Assembly (NCBI RefSeq): GCF_003751225.1
Contig: NZ_RJKE01000001.1
Span: 4,154,001-4,218,000 of the forward strand
DNA: 64,000 nt
Origin: Actinocorallia herbida
GTDB lineage: Bacteria > Actinomycetota > Actinomycetes > Streptosporangiales > Streptosporangiaceae
Reading direction: 5' to 3'
Below, piece by piece: positions 8,468 through 17,480 of this stretch. How positions within the stretch are numbered: position 1 is the first letter of the stretch; every line of letters begins with the position of its first letter. The position numbers were made by a program, and so were the translations under genes. Below the pieces are notes generated by a model, which searched no databases, had not been told where the DNA came from, and worked only from the letters and a program-made list of their open reading frames with translations.

Positions 8468-9040
8468 ATGGCCGTGTCGATGGTCAAGGGCCAGCGGATC
8501 TCGCTGGAGAAGCCGGGCGGAGGCGGCCTCACCAAGGTCAGGATGGGCCTCGGCTGGGACGCGATCAAGAAGAAGGGCTTCTTCGGCTCGCGCGAGCAGG
8601 AGATCGACCTCGACGCCACGGTCGTCGTCTACGCCGGCGACCAGATCGCCGATGTCGTCTACTTCGGCCAGCTCACCAGCCGCGACGGCTCGATCCGGCA
8701 CACCGGCGACAACCGGACCGGCGCGGGCGACGGCGACGACGAGACCATCCAGGTCGACCTCGCCCGCCTGCCCGTCCACGTGACGTCGCTGGTCTTCGTC
8801 GTCAACTCCTTCCAGGGCCAGACGTTCAACGAGGTCGCCAACGCCTTCTGCCGCCTCGTCGACGACCAGACCGGCGCCGAGCTGGCCCGCTACACCCTCA
8901 CCGGGGGCGGCTCCCACACGGCGATGGTCATGGCCCGCATCTACCGCAACGGCGACGCCTGGAAGATGAACGCCATCGGCGAGCCGGCCATGGGCCGCAC
9001 CTTCCAGGACATCCTCCCCACGCTGTCCGCGCACGCTTGA
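8468..9040 (+). CDS. terD: TerD-family stress protein
   Basis: A 190-residue TerD homologue: MGLGWD motif near residue 27, EIDLDATVVVY beta strand, TGDNRTGAGDGDDETIQVDL calcium-binding acidic loop near residue 80, and the closing GGSHTAMVMARIYRNGDAWKMNAIG block. TerD proteins bind calcium in the cytosol and work with TerB at the membrane. ATG with GAAAGG upstream. Second gene of the terBD unit and followed by a bidirectional terminator. Confidence 0.9.
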   Translation: MAVSMVKGQRISLEKPGGGGLTKVRMGLGWDAIKKKGFFGSREQEIDLDATVVVYAGDQIADVVYFGQLTSRDGSIRHTGDNRTGAGDGDDETIQVDLARLPVHVTSLVFVVNSFQGQTFNEVANAFCRLVDDQTGAELARYTLTGGGSHTAMVMARIYRNGDAWKMNAIGEPAMGRTFQDILPTLSAHA

Positions 9041-9048
9041 CGGCCTCC

Positions 9049-9078
9049 GCGGCGGCTCCCCTTCCCCGGAGCCGCCGC
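9049..9078. terminator. Bidirectional terminator between terD and the oxidoreductase
   Basis: 11-bp perfect stem GCGGCGGCTCC (9049-9059) and GGAGCCGCCGC (9068-9078) with a C-rich loop, between convergent gene ends. Confidence 0.6.
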
Positions 9079-9084
9079 GCGTCC

Positions 9085-10047
9085 TCAGGGCAGGAGGAGG
9101 GTCTTGCCGACGGTCGCCCGCGCCTCGAGCGCGCGGTGCGCGTCGGCGGCCCTCTCCAGGGGGAGGAGCTGTCCGATCACCGGACGCAGCCGTCCTGCGG
9201 CGCCCTCGGCGAAGGCACGCCGGACCAACGCGCGGATCTCCTCCGGGGTGAACTGCACGTCGGCGATCCCGCGCAGGGTGATGCCGCGCCGTGCCGCCTC
9301 GGCCGCGTCCACTTCGGCGAACCCTCCGCTCGGCGCGCCGTGCGCGGAGAACCTCCCCCCGTCGGCGACGACGGCGAACGCGGCACGTCCCACGGAGGTG
9401 CCCGCCCCGTCCAGCACGACGTCGGGCCGCCCGCCGAGTGCCTCCACCGCTCGCTCGGCCCAGTCCGGCGGGGAGTAGTCCACGGCGTAGGCCCCGAACG
9501 ACTCGATGAGGCGCAGTTTCGCCCCCCCTCGCGCGGCGCCCACGACCACCGCGCCGGCGGCCACCGCGCGCTGGACGGTGAGGATCCCCATCCCGCCCGC
9601 GGCCGCCGTCACCAAGACCCGCTCACCCTCCGTGATCCGGGCTGCGTCCAGGACGCCCAGCGCCGTCACCCCGTCGTGGAGCAGTGCGGCGGCTTCGCGG
9701 ATCCCCAGCCCGTCGGGTACCGGAATCAGATCCTGAGCGGGTGCCGCGACCTGGTCGGCGTACCCGCCGCCGTCCGTCCGGACGCAGACCCGGCGCCCCT
9801 CCCAGGCGCGGTCGACGTCCGCGCCCACCCGTTCCACCCGGCCGGAGACACCGCCGCCCGGCACGTAGGGCGGGGTGAAGGAGAAGTGATCCGTCGCCAG
9901 GCCGTATCTGATGACCGCCTCCACGAACAGGACGTCCACCGCCTCGACCCGCACGACGACCTCACCCGCGCCGGGCCGGAGGTCGGCTCCCTCCGCCGGC
10001 TCCAGGACCTCCGGGCCCCCGAACTCCTTGACCTCGATCTTCCGCAT
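9085..10047 (-). CDS. Zinc-independent quinone oxidoreductase (MDR family)
   Basis: A 320-residue medium-chain dehydrogenase/reductase of the quinone reductase (QOR) group, using NADPH to reduce quinones or enones. The N-terminal GroES-like domain is followed by the Rossmann motif AAAGGMGILTVQRA near residue 150. Zinc-ligand cysteines are missing, as usual for QOR. ATG 10047 has GGGGAGGCGG just upstream; the longer frame from 10074 lacks this. It stands alone, divergent from the IclR gene with 123 bp between. Confidence 0.85.
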   Translation of the reverse strand: MRKIEVKEFGGPEVLEPAEGADLRPGAGEVVVRVEAVDVLFVEAVIRYGLATDHFSFTPPYVPGGGVSGRVERVGADVDRAWEGRRVCVRTDGGGYADQVAAPAQDLIPVPDGLGIREAAALLHDGVTALGVLDAARITEGERVLVTAAAGGMGILTVQRAVAAGAVVVGAARGGAKLRLIESFGAYAVDYSPPDWAERAVEALGGRPDVVLDGAGTSVGRAAFAVVADGGRFSAHGAPSGGFAEVDAAEAARRGITLRGIADVQFTPEEIRALVRRAFAEGAAGRLRPVIGQLLPLERAADAHRALEARATVGKTLLLP

Positions 10048-10170
10048 GCCGCCTCCCCTTTCCGCCGCCGTCACGACGATCCTCCGACCTCAAGTGACGT
10101 TGAGGTCAAGGGCTCGGCGGGCACGTCCATAGACTGCGAGGGAAAGGCGGCAGGGGAGAGGCGGGGTGCG

Positions 10171-10950
10171 GTGGCGGGGGCGCCGGAGATCGGGACCAAG
10201 TCCGTGCTGGGCAAGGTCGCGGCGGTTCTTTACGCGTTCACGGCGGACGACCACGGGGTGAGCCTCGCGGAGCTGGGGCGGCGGACCGGGATCCCCAAGG
10301 GGTCCCTGCACCGGATCGTGGGCGACATGGTGGAGGTGCGGCTCCTGGAGCGGGCCGGACGGGGGTACCGGCTGAGCGGGCAGGTGTTCCAACTCGGCAT
10401 GCGGGCCTCGGTCGAGCGGGGGCTCGTCGAGGTCGCCACGCCGTTCATGGAAGATCTCTACGAGCGGACGCACGAGACCGTCCACCTGGGGGTGCTGGAA
10501 GGCGCCGAGGTCGTCTACGTGTCGAAGCTGGGCGGGCACCGGCAGGCGACGTCGCCGTCCCGGATCGGCGGGCGGATGCCCGCGCACTGCACCGCGATCG
10601 GCAAGGCGATGCTGGCGTTCTCCCCGCCCGACGTGCTCGCCGGGGTCCTCGACGGCGAACTCGTCCGCAGGACGCCCCGGACGATCACCGCGCCGGGGCT
10701 GCTCCGGCGCCAGGTCGAGCGGATCGCCGAGACCCGGGTGGCGTTCGAGTACGAGGAGTCGGCCACCGGGATCGTGTGCGTGGCGGCACCCGTTCTCGAC
10801 CCCTATGACCGGCCCGTCGCTGCGATCAGCGTCACCGGGCCCGTCGCGCGGTTCCGGCCGGAGGCCCACCAGGTGTCGGTGAAGGCCGCCGCCGCGGGCA
10901 TCGCCGGGACGCTCGCGCGCCGCGCCGCGCTGATCCCGCACGCGGACTGA
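10171..10950 (+). CDS. IclR-family transcriptional regulator
   Basis: A 259-residue IclR regulator. Winged helix at residues 10-70 (VSLAELGRRTGIPKGSLHRIVGDM), then the effector domain (ETVHLGVLEGAEVVYVSKLGG, MPAHCTAIGKAMLA). GTG 10171 with AGGGGAGAGG 9 nt upstream. It lies 116 bp before the hydratase/dehydrogenase/aldolase operon, with a perfect palindrome in the gap, so it most likely controls that operon in response to an aromatic or steroid-ring intermediate. Confidence 0.9.
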   Translation: MAGAPEIGTKSVLGKVAAVLYAFTADDHGVSLAELGRRTGIPKGSLHRIVGDMVEVRLLERAGRGYRLSGQVFQLGMRASVERGLVEVATPFMEDLYERTHETVHLGVLEGAEVVYVSKLGGHRQATSPSRIGGRMPAHCTAIGKAMLAFSPPDVLAGVLDGELVRRTPRTITAPGLLRRQVERIAETRVAFEYEESATGIVCVAAPVLDPYDRPVAAISVTGPVARFRPEAHQVSVKAAAAGIAGTLARRAALIPHAD

Positions 10951-10982
10951 CGCCAGGCGGCGCGGGGTCGCACGTGAAGAGG

Positions 10983-10999
10983 GTTCCACTGAGTGGAAC
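10983..10999. promoter_or_regulatory. IclR-type operator
   Basis: GTTCCACTGAGTGGAAC is a perfect 17-bp palindrome. It lies 32 bp after the iclR gene and 67 bp before the hydratase start. IclR regulators bind short palindromes with TTCC/GGAA arms, so this is the likely site of the adjacent regulator. Confidence 0.8.
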
Positions 11000-11066
11000 A
11001 TGAGGGTGCGTGTTCCGGGGGGCCATCGGTGAAGGTGGAGTCACGCCCACCTAACCGAGGACCGTG

Positions 11067-11879
11067 ATGACGACCGACGCACCCTTGACCGGCCAGGACC
11101 GCGAGGCCGCCGTGACCGCCGCCGCCGCGCGCTTGGAGAACGCCCAGGAGACGCTCTCCCCTTGCGCTCCCGTGCGCGACCTGCTCGGCACGACCGATCT
11201 GGCCCTCGCCTACGCCGTCCAGCAGCGCCTCGCCGAGCACCGTCTGGCCCAGGGCGCGGTCGTCTCCGGCCGCAAGATCGGGCTGACCTCCCCGGCCGTG
11301 CAGAAGCAGCTCGGCGTGGACCAGCCCGACTTCGGCGTCCTGTTCGCCGACATGGACGTCTCCGGCACCGAGGTCGACACCGCGAACCTGCTCCAGCCCA
11401 AGGTCGAGGCCGAGGTCGCGTTCGTGCTGAAGGCCGACCTCGACGGCGAGATCAACGGCGTCGAGGACGTCCGCCCGGCCGTGGACTACGCGGTCGGCGC
11501 CCTGGAGATCGTCGCCAGCCGGGTCGCGAACTGGGACATCACGATCACCGACACGATCGCCGACAACGGCTCCAGCGCGCTTTACGTCCTCGGCGACAAG
11601 AAGCTCACCCTTGACGAGTTCGAGCCGATCGAGACCGTCATGGAGCTGTACGACGGTGAGGTCCTGGTCTCTCAGGGCAACGGCGCCGCCTGCCTCGGCG
11701 ACCCGCTGGAGGCCCTGGTGTGGCTCGCCCGCACCGCCCGCGACCTCGGCGAGCCGCTGCGCGCGGGCCAGGTGATCCTGTCCGGCGCCCTCGGCCCGAT
11801 GGTCCCCGTCACCCCCGGCACCGTGGTCCGCGCCGAGCTGTCCGCGTTCGGCACCGTGACCGCAGTTTTCGCGAAGTAG
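11067..11879 (+). CDS. hsaE: 2-hydroxypenta-2,4-dienoate (2-keto-4-pentenoate) hydratase
   Basis: A 270-residue enzyme of the MhpD/TesE/HsaE family that hydrates 2-hydroxypenta-2,4-dienoate to 4-hydroxy-2-oxovalerate. Family features include [25 protein letters not shown], the metal-binding [12 protein letters not shown] segment near residue 112, and the C-terminal [15 protein letters not shown] 11067 follows CCGAGG; GTG 11064 is an alternative. First gene of a three-gene meta-cleavage tail. The ring-cleavage and hydrolase genes that would feed it are not here. The symbol follows the steroid pathway; tesE or mhpD would be equally valid. Confidence 0.9.
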   Translation: MTTDAPLTGQDREAAVTAAAARLENAQETLSPCAPVRDLLGTTDLALAYAVQQRLAEHRLAQGAVVSGRKIGLTSPAVQKQLGVDQPDFGVLFADMDVSGTEVDTANLLQPKVEAEVAFVLKADLDGEINGVEDVRPAVDYAVGALEIVASRVANWDITITDTIADNGSSALYVLGDKKLTLDEFEPIETVMELYDGEVLVSQGNGAACLGDPLEALVWLARTARDLGEPLRAGQVILSGALGPMVPVTPGTVVRAELSAFGTVTAVFAK

Positions 11880-11890
11880 AGGAAACCCTG

Positions 11891-12865
11891 ATGAGCGACG
11901 TCAAGAATCCCACCGGGAAGAGCCCCTCCGGGGAGAAGACGAAGGTGGCGGTGATCGGCTCCGGCAACATCGGAACCGACCTGATGATCAAGGTCATCCG
12001 GCTGTCGAAGACCCTGGAGATGGGCGCGATGGTCGGCATCGACCCCGACTCCGACGGCCTGGCCCGCGCCCGCCGCATGAAGGTCCCCACGACCCACGAG
12101 GGCGTCGACGGCCTGATCGCGATGGACGGGTTCGACGAGATCGACATCGTCTTCGACGCCACGTCGGCGAAGGCCCACGTCGCGAACGCGGCGAAGCTCG
12201 CGCCCTACGGCAAGAAGCTCGTGGACCTCACCCCCGCGGCGATCGGCCCGTACGTCGTCCCGGTCGTGAACCTCGAGGAGCAGCTCGCGGCGGACGCCAG
12301 CAACGTCAACATGGTGACGTGCGGCGGCCAGGCGACCATCCCGATCGTGCACGCGATCTCCCAGGTGACGCCGGTCGCCTACGCCGAGATCGTCGCCTCG
12401 ATCTCGTCCCGCTCCGCCGGTCCCGGCACCCGGGCGAACATCGACGAGTTCACCGAGACCACGTCGAAGGCGATCGAGCAGGTCGGCGGCGCGGGCCGCG
12501 GCAAGGCGATCATCGTCCTCAACCCGGCCGAGCCGCCCATGATCATGCGCGACACCGTGTTCGCGCTCATCGGCGACGCCGACCAGGGCGAGATCCGCGC
12601 GTCGATCGAGAAGATCGTCGGTGAGGTCGCCGAGTACGTCCCGGGCTACCGCCTCAAGCAGGACGTGCAGTTCACGCCGATCCCGGCCGACGAGCCGGTG
12701 CACACCCTCCTGCCGGAGGGCGCGCCGGCCGTCACCACCAAGGTCCAGGTGTTCCTGGAGGTCGAGGGCGCGGCCCACTACCTCCCCGCTTACGCCGGGA
12801 ACCTGGACATCATGACCTCCGCCGCGCTGCGCGCCGCCGAGCGGTTCGCCGAGGTGTCGAAGTGA
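11891..12865 (+). CDS. hsaG: Acetaldehyde dehydrogenase (acetylating)
   Basis: A 324-residue MhpF/DmpF/HsaG homologue that turns acetaldehyde, NAD and CoA into acetyl-CoA. The Rossmann motif [13 protein letters not shown] is at residue 20, the catalytic Cys in [11 protein letters not shown] near residue 143, and [12 protein letters not shown] is typical of the family. It works as a channelling complex with the aldolase encoded next. Starts 11 nt after the hydratase stop and overlaps the aldolase start by 4 nt (GTGA), indicating coupled translation. Confidence 0.95.
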   Translation: MSDVKNPTGKSPSGEKTKVAVIGSGNIGTDLMIKVIRLSKTLEMGAMVGIDPDSDGLARARRMKVPTTHEGVDGLIAMDGFDEIDIVFDATSAKAHVANAAKLAPYGKKLVDLTPAAIGPYVVPVVNLEEQLAADASNVNMVTCGGQATIPIVHAISQVTPVAYAEIVASISSRSAGPGTRANIDEFTETTSKAIEQVGGAGRGKAIIVLNPAEPPMIMRDTVFALIGDADQGEIRASIEKIVGEVAEYVPGYRLKQDVQFTPIPADEPVHTLLPEGAPAVTTKVQVFLEVEGAAHYLPAYAGNLDIMTSAALRAAERFAEVSK

Positions 12866-13917
12866 GCGCGGAGACTGTGAGCACGGAGAACACGAAGATG
12901 AGCCCGAAGCTGTACATCCAGGACGTCACCCTGCGGGACGGCATGCACGCCGTCCGCCACCGCATCGACCCGGAGAACGTCGCGAAGATCGTCGCGGCCC
13001 TCGACGCGGCGGGCGTCGCCGCGATCGAGGTCGCGCACGGCGACGGCCTCGCGGGCGGCTCGGTGAACTACGGCCCCGGATCCCACACCGACTGGGAGTG
13101 GATCGAGGCGGCCGCGGCGAACATCTCCCGCGCGAAGCTGACGACCCTGCTGCTCCCCGGCATCGGCACGATCGAGGAGCTGAAGCACGCCTACAGCCTC
13201 GGCGTCCGCTCGATCCGGATCGCCACCCACTGCACCGAGGCCGACATCTCCGCCCAGCACATCGCGGCCGCCCGCGACCTGGGCATGGACGTCTCCGGCT
13301 TCCTGATGATGAGCCACATGGCCCCGGCCGAGAAGCTCGCCGAGCAGGCGAAGCTGATGGAGTCCTACGGCGCCCACTGCGTGTACGTGACGGACTCGGG
13401 AGGCCGCCTGACCATGGACGGCGTCCGCGAGCGCGTCCGGGCCTACAAGCAGGTGCTGAACCCGGAGACGGAGATCGGCATCCACGCCCACCAGAACCTG
13501 TCCCTGTCGGTGGCGAACTCCGTCGTCGCCGTCGAGGAGGGCGTGACCCGGGTGGACGCCTCCCTCGCCGGGCACGGCGCCGGCGCGGGCAACGCCCCGA
13601 TCGAGCCGTTCATCGCGGTCGCCGACCTCCAGGGCTGGGACCACGGCTGCGACCTGTTCGCCCTCCAGGACGCCGCGGACGACCTCGTCCGCCCGCTCCA
13701 GGACCGGCCCGTCCAGGTGGACCGGGAGACGCTGACGCTCGGCTACGCGGGCGTCTACTCCAGCTTCCTGCGCCACGCCGAGGCCGCCTCCGCGCGATTC
13801 GGCATCGACGTCCGGACCATCCTCGTCGAGGTCGGCCGCCGCAACCTCGTCGGCGGCCAGGAGGACATGATCATCGACATCGCCCTCGACCTGAAGGCCC
13901 AGGCCGCGTCCGCCTGA
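12862..13917 (+). CDS. hsaF: 4-hydroxy-2-oxovalerate aldolase
   Basis: A 351-residue DmpG/MhpE/HsaF aldolase that splits 4-hydroxy-2-oxovalerate into pyruvate and acetaldehyde, which is passed to the dehydrogenase. The metal and substrate motif [14 protein letters not shown] is at residue 21, [13 protein letters not shown] carries the metal-binding histidines near residue 208, and the C-terminal communication domain is complete. GTG 12862 overlaps the previous stop; an internal ATG at codon 13 is an alternative start. Ends the operon. Confidence 0.95.
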   Translation: MSAETVSTENTKMSPKLYIQDVTLRDGMHAVRHRIDPENVAKIVAALDAAGVAAIEVAHGDGLAGGSVNYGPGSHTDWEWIEAAAANISRAKLTTLLLPGIGTIEELKHAYSLGVRSIRIATHCTEADISAQHIAAARDLGMDVSGFLMMSHMAPAEKLAEQAKLMESYGAHCVYVTDSGGRLTMDGVRERVRAYKQVLNPETEIGIHAHQNLSLSVANSVVAVEEGVTRVDASLAGHGAGAGNAPIEPFIAVADLQGWDHGCDLFALQDAADDLVRPLQDRPVQVDRETLTLGYAGVYSSFLRHAEAASARFGIDVRTILVEVGRRNLVGGQEDMIIDIALDLKAQAASA

Positions 13918-13938
13918 CCCTTCCGGCCGCCCAGAGCT

Positions 13939-13980
13939 CCGCACCGCCCCGGCATCCGCTACCGGGAGCGGTGCGGTTCC
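13939..13980 (+). terminator. Probable terminator of the meta-cleavage operon
   Basis: Stem CCGCACCGC (13939-13947) with GCGGTGCGG (13968-13976), followed by TTCC. The internal CCGG pairs may extend it. No long U tract. Confidence 0.5.
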
Positions 13981-14086
13981 CTGTCCGGCGGCGCAAGGCG
14001 CCGCGAACCCTAGGATTTCGGTGGACCGGTCCCGGGCGAGGCGGCCGTGCCGGTCATCAGGGAAATCGCGATGAGGGGAGACGGCG

Positions 14087-14548
14087 TTGGCGAGTGCGGA
14101 GGACGGTCCCGGACTGCGGATCGGCGGGGAGGTGCGAGCGCCGGGCGTCCTGCGGATGGCGGACCTGCGTGATCTGCCGCAGCGGACGGCGGAGGTCGTC
14201 TTCTCCTGCGGGAGCAAGGGGATCCGGCGGCACACCTTCACCGGGCCGCTGCTGCGCGATGTCGTGGCCGCCGCCGATCCCGAGCCCGCGCACGGCGACC
14301 GCATGAACCGGCTCCGCTTCCGCCTGGTGCTGGAGGCCGTCGACGGGCACCGCGTCGTCCTGTCGTGGGGCGAGCTCGACCCGGACTTCGGCGCCGCCCC
14401 CCTGCTGCTCGCCGTCAGCCGGGACGGCGCCTCCCTGGACGCGGAAGGCCCTCAGCTCGCCGTTCCCGGCGACCGCTGCGGCGCCCGCAGTCTCGGCCGC
14501 GTCGCCGCGGTGACCGTCAGGTCCGACGGCCGACCCGCGCGCCGCTAG
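14087..14548 (+). CDS. Molybdopterin-dependent oxidoreductase domain protein
   Basis: A 153-residue protein resembling the oxidoreductase molybdopterin-binding fold of sulfite-oxidase-like enzymes, but carrying only one domain. Recognisable parts are the LRMADLRDLPQRTAEVVFSC segment with the Cys near residue 42 and the FTGPLLRDVV segment typical of the family. No signal peptide is seen. TTG start, chosen for AGGGGAG 6 nt upstream. Its last 4 nt overlap the end of the convergent SARP gene. Single-domain homologues of unknown substrate are common in actinomycetes. Confidence 0.65.
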   Translation: MASAEDGPGLRIGGEVRAPGVLRMADLRDLPQRTAEVVFSCGSKGIRRHTFTGPLLRDVVAAADPEPAHGDRMNRLRFRLVLEAVDGHRVVLSWGELDPDFGAAPLLLAVSRDGASLDAEGPQLAVPGDRCGARSLGRVAAVTVRSDGRPARR

Positions 14549-17316
14549 CCCGTCTGGGCGGTGTGCGAGGACTCGGCGAGGGCGCGGAGCTGGGCTCGGG
14601 TGAGGGAGCGGCCGCGGGCGTACCACGTCTGGAACTCGTCGGCGGGCAGGCCCTCGCGGACGATCGCGGCCTGGCGGGGCGCGTCGAGGGGGTCCATCTC
14701 GGCGGGGGAGAAACCGACCCGGGAGCCGTGGTGGTCGGCGGCGCCGAGCAGGGTCGCGCCGTCGGTGGGCCGCCCGGACAGGGTGAGCGCCGCCGCGAGG
14801 GTGTGCACGGCCACCACCCATGAGGTGACGTCACCGTTCTCGTCGAGCCGCAGCAGCATGTCCCAGCTGCCGGTCAGCGCCTTCTCCGGCGCGCCGAGAT
14901 CCATGTCGATCTTGGCGAGCAGCCACAGCGACGAGCAGTGGATGAACACGTAGCCGCACCCGTCCGCGACCGTGACGGACTCGGCGAGATGCGCGCGGGC
15001 CTCGGTGATGAGCCCGGCGAACCGGAGCAGCATGCCGGTGATCATCAGCCCTTCGGCGACCAGCCAGTCCTCGTGCTGCTCACGGGCCAGTTCGAGGCCC
15101 GCCCTGGCGAGGTCGAGGAAGTCGGTCTCGCCGCACAGCGCGTCGAACAGGGCGCGGTGCAGCATCGCCTCGGCGATGACCTCGGGGTCCTCCAGCGCGT
15201 GGCCCGCGCGGATCGCGTCGTCGGCGGCGCGCCGGGCGTTGGCGAAGTCGCCCGCGAGGTAGGACAGCCGGGCTTCGGCGAGGAGCGTCGGCGCCCGCAG
15301 GTCGGGTCCGGCCGACGGGCTCAGCTGGATCGCCGACTTGATCCAGCCGAGTCCCTCGGCGACGATGCCCTGCGCGTACCAGAACCAGCTGAGCAGGCCC
15401 GCCAGCCTGAGCGCGTAGTCGCCGTCGCCGACGAGCAGCGCGGACGTCAGCGCCACCCGGTGCTCGGGCTGCTGCGCGTGCAGCCGCCGCACGATCGCCG
15501 CCGACCGGTGCCCGCGCAGCTGCGGCGCCGCGGCCGCGGCCTCGGCCAGCACCCAGACCCGGTGCGCGGCCTGGACGTCCGGGTCGTGCCGGCCGCCGGT
15601 GAACTCGCGGATGGTCTCCAGCAGCCGGTAGCGGCGCGGCGCGGTGCCCGCCTCGACGGTGACCAGCGACTTGCGGACGAGCCCGCTCAGCTCGGGCATC
15701 ACCTGCCTGCCGCAGACCGCGATCGCCGCGTCGAGGTCGAAGGCGGAGGCGAACACGCCGAGCCGGTGCAGCACGGTCTGCTCGGCGGGGGAGAGCAGGC
15801 CGTAGCTCCACTCGACCGTGGCCTGGAGGGTGCGGTGCCGGTCGGGGCCCGGCCCGTCGCGCAGGATCGCGAACCTGTCGTCGAGCGCTTCGGCGATCTG
15901 CCGGACCGACAGCATCCGGCACTGGGCGGCGGCCAGCTCGATCGCCAGCGGCAGCCCGTCGAGCTCCCGGCAGAGCGCGCGGACCAGACGTTCCTCGTCG
16001 GCGTCGGGCGCCCAGCCGGGCAGGGACGCCGCGGCGCGGGCGACGAACAGGGCACGGCCGTCGTCGGCGGGCAGCGGTCTGACCTCGTAGACCGCCTCGC
16101 CGGGAAGATTCAGCGTCTCCCGGCTGGTGGCGAGGACCCGGAGACCGCCCGCGCGCGCCAGCAGCGTTCCGACGGCGGCGCGCGCCTCGGCGACGAGGTG
16201 CTCGCAGTTGTCGAGGACGAGGAGCAGTTCGCGGTCGCCGAGCACCTCCCCGAGGCGGTCGGCGGTGGTGGCCCCGGCGACGCCGAGGACGCCCGCGAGC
16301 GTCACCGCGAGCAGCGCCGGGTCCTCCAGTTCGGCGAGTTCGACGAGCCAGGGCCCGTCGGCGTCGGTACGGGCGCGGGCGGTCTCCAGCGCGAGCCGGG
16401 TCTTGCCGATGCCGCCGGGCCCCGTGAGAGTGACGAGCCGGTGCTCGGCCAGGAGCGCCTCGATCCGGGCGGACTCCCCGCCCCGTCCGACGAACCGGGA
16501 CAGCGCGTGCGGCAGGTTGCGGCCGCGCGGCTTCGGCGCGGCGACGGGCAGGGCCTCGATCTGCTCCTCCTGCGCCAGGATCGACGCCTCCAGACGGCGT
16601 AGCGCGGGACCGGGGTCGATGCCCAGCTCCTCGGCGAGCACCGCCCGCGCCCGGCGCAGCGCCGCGAGGGCGTCCCCCTGCCGTCCGGCCCGGTACAGCG
16701 CGGTCGCCAGCAGCTCCCAGCCGCGCTCGCTGAGCGGCTGCTCCAGGGTGTGCTTCTCCAGGTCCCCGATGAGGGAGCCGTTCCCGCCCTGGGTGAGCCG
16801 CGCCTCGTACAGGTATTCGGCGGCCGTCAGGCGCAGCCCCTCCAGCCGCGCCCGCTCCGGCGCCGCGAACCCCAGGTCCCCGAACTCCGCGTACGGCTCG
16901 CCCCGCCACAGCGCGAGAGCCTTCCGGAGCACCGGCACCGCCTCGGCGGCGTTCCCTCCGGCCAGCAGCTCCGCGCCCCTGCCGACGAGGTCCGCGAACA
17001 CCTCGGCGTCGACCTCGGCCGACCCCGCCCGCAGTAGGTAGCCGTTGCCCTCCCGCACGATCGTCCGCGCCTCGCCCGGCGCCTTCCCCGGTTCCAGGAT
17101 CCGGCGCAGCACCGACACGTACGACTTGAGCGTCCCGCTTCCCGGAGCCTCGCCGTCGGCCCACACGTCCGCGAGGATCCGCTCCTCCGACACCGCCCGG
17201 CCGCCGGCCGCCACCAGCACCGCGAGCACCGCCCGCTGCCGCGGCCCGCCGAGCGCCACCCGCTCCCCGCCCACGGTCGCCGTCATCGGCCCGAGGACCC
17301 CGATCCCCACCACCAC
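14545..17316 (-). CDS. AfsR/SARP-family regulator with NB-ARC ATPase
   Basis: A 923-residue regulator. Residues 1-97 form the OmpR-type winged helix, followed by the bacterial transcriptional activation domain to about 250 (DGEAPGSGTLKSYVSVLRRIL; EELGIDPGPALRRLEASIL). The NB-ARC/STAND ATPase has the P-loop TGPGGIGKTRLA near residue 305 and a Walker B ELLLVLDNCEHLV near 370. The rest is helical and TPR-like. Such proteins activate secondary-metabolite or developmental genes, but no biosynthetic cluster is adjacent. Start GTG at 17316; one of the next two GTG/ATC-region codons could be used instead. Convergent overlap of 4 nt with the preceding gene. Confidence 0.9.
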   Translation of the reverse strand: MVVGIGVLGPMTATVGGERVALGGPRQRAVLAVLVAAGGRAVSEERILADVWADGEAPGSGTLKSYVSVLRRILEPGKAPGEARTIVREGNGYLLRAGSAEVDAEVFADLVGRGAELLAGGNAAEAVPVLRKALALWRGEPYAEFGDLGFAAPERARLEGLRLTAAEYLYEARLTQGGNGSLIGDLEKHTLEQPLSERGWELLATALYRAGRQGDALAALRRARAVLAEELGIDPGPALRRLEASILAQEEQIEALPVAAPKPRGRNLPHALSRFVGRGGESARIEALLAEHRLVTLTGPGGIGKTRLALETARARTDADGPWLVELAELEDPALLAVTLAGVLGVAGATTADRLGEVLGDRELLLVLDNCEHLVAEARAAVGTLLARAGGLRVLATSRETLNLPGEAVYEVRPLPADDGRALFVARAAASLPGWAPDADEERLVRALCRELDGLPLAIELAAAQCRMLSVRQIAEALDDRFAILRDGPGPDRHRTLQATVEWSYGLLSPAEQTVLHRLGVFASAFDLDAAIAVCGRQVMPELSGLVRKSLVTVEAGTAPRRYRLLETIREFTGGRHDPDVQAAHRVWVLAEAAAAAPQLRGHRSAAIVRRLHAQQPEHRVALTSALLVGDGDYALRLAGLLSWFWYAQGIVAEGLGWIKSAIQLSPSAGPDLRAPTLLAEARLSYLAGDFANARRAADDAIRAGHALEDPEVIAEAMLHRALFDALCGETDFLDLARAGLELAREQHEDWLVAEGLMITGMLLRFAGLITEARAHLAESVTVADGCGYVFIHCSSLWLLAKIDMDLGAPEKALTGSWDMLLRLDENGDVTSWVVAVHTLAAALTLSGRPTDGATLLGAADHHGSRVGFSPAEMDPLDAPRQAAIVREGLPADEFQTWYARGRSLTRAQLRALAESSHTAQTG

Positions 17317-17480
17317 GCGCAGCCTTCGCCTTCTTCACTTTGCCCGGATCAGCCAAGAATGCCATCGGAGATCGACACCAGTCCACCGCGAAGCAGGCCG
17401 CCACCCCCTGACCCGGCAGCGAACGGGCCGAGGCCGGCGGACTCCGGGAGTTCCGCGGACCTCGGGCCTTCGGGAGGCGG

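Noticed and set aside
14938-17404. Long plus- and minus-strand frames overlapping the SARP gene
   Set aside because: Low-complexity shadows; the SARP frame alone has DNA-binding, BTAD and P-loop motifs.
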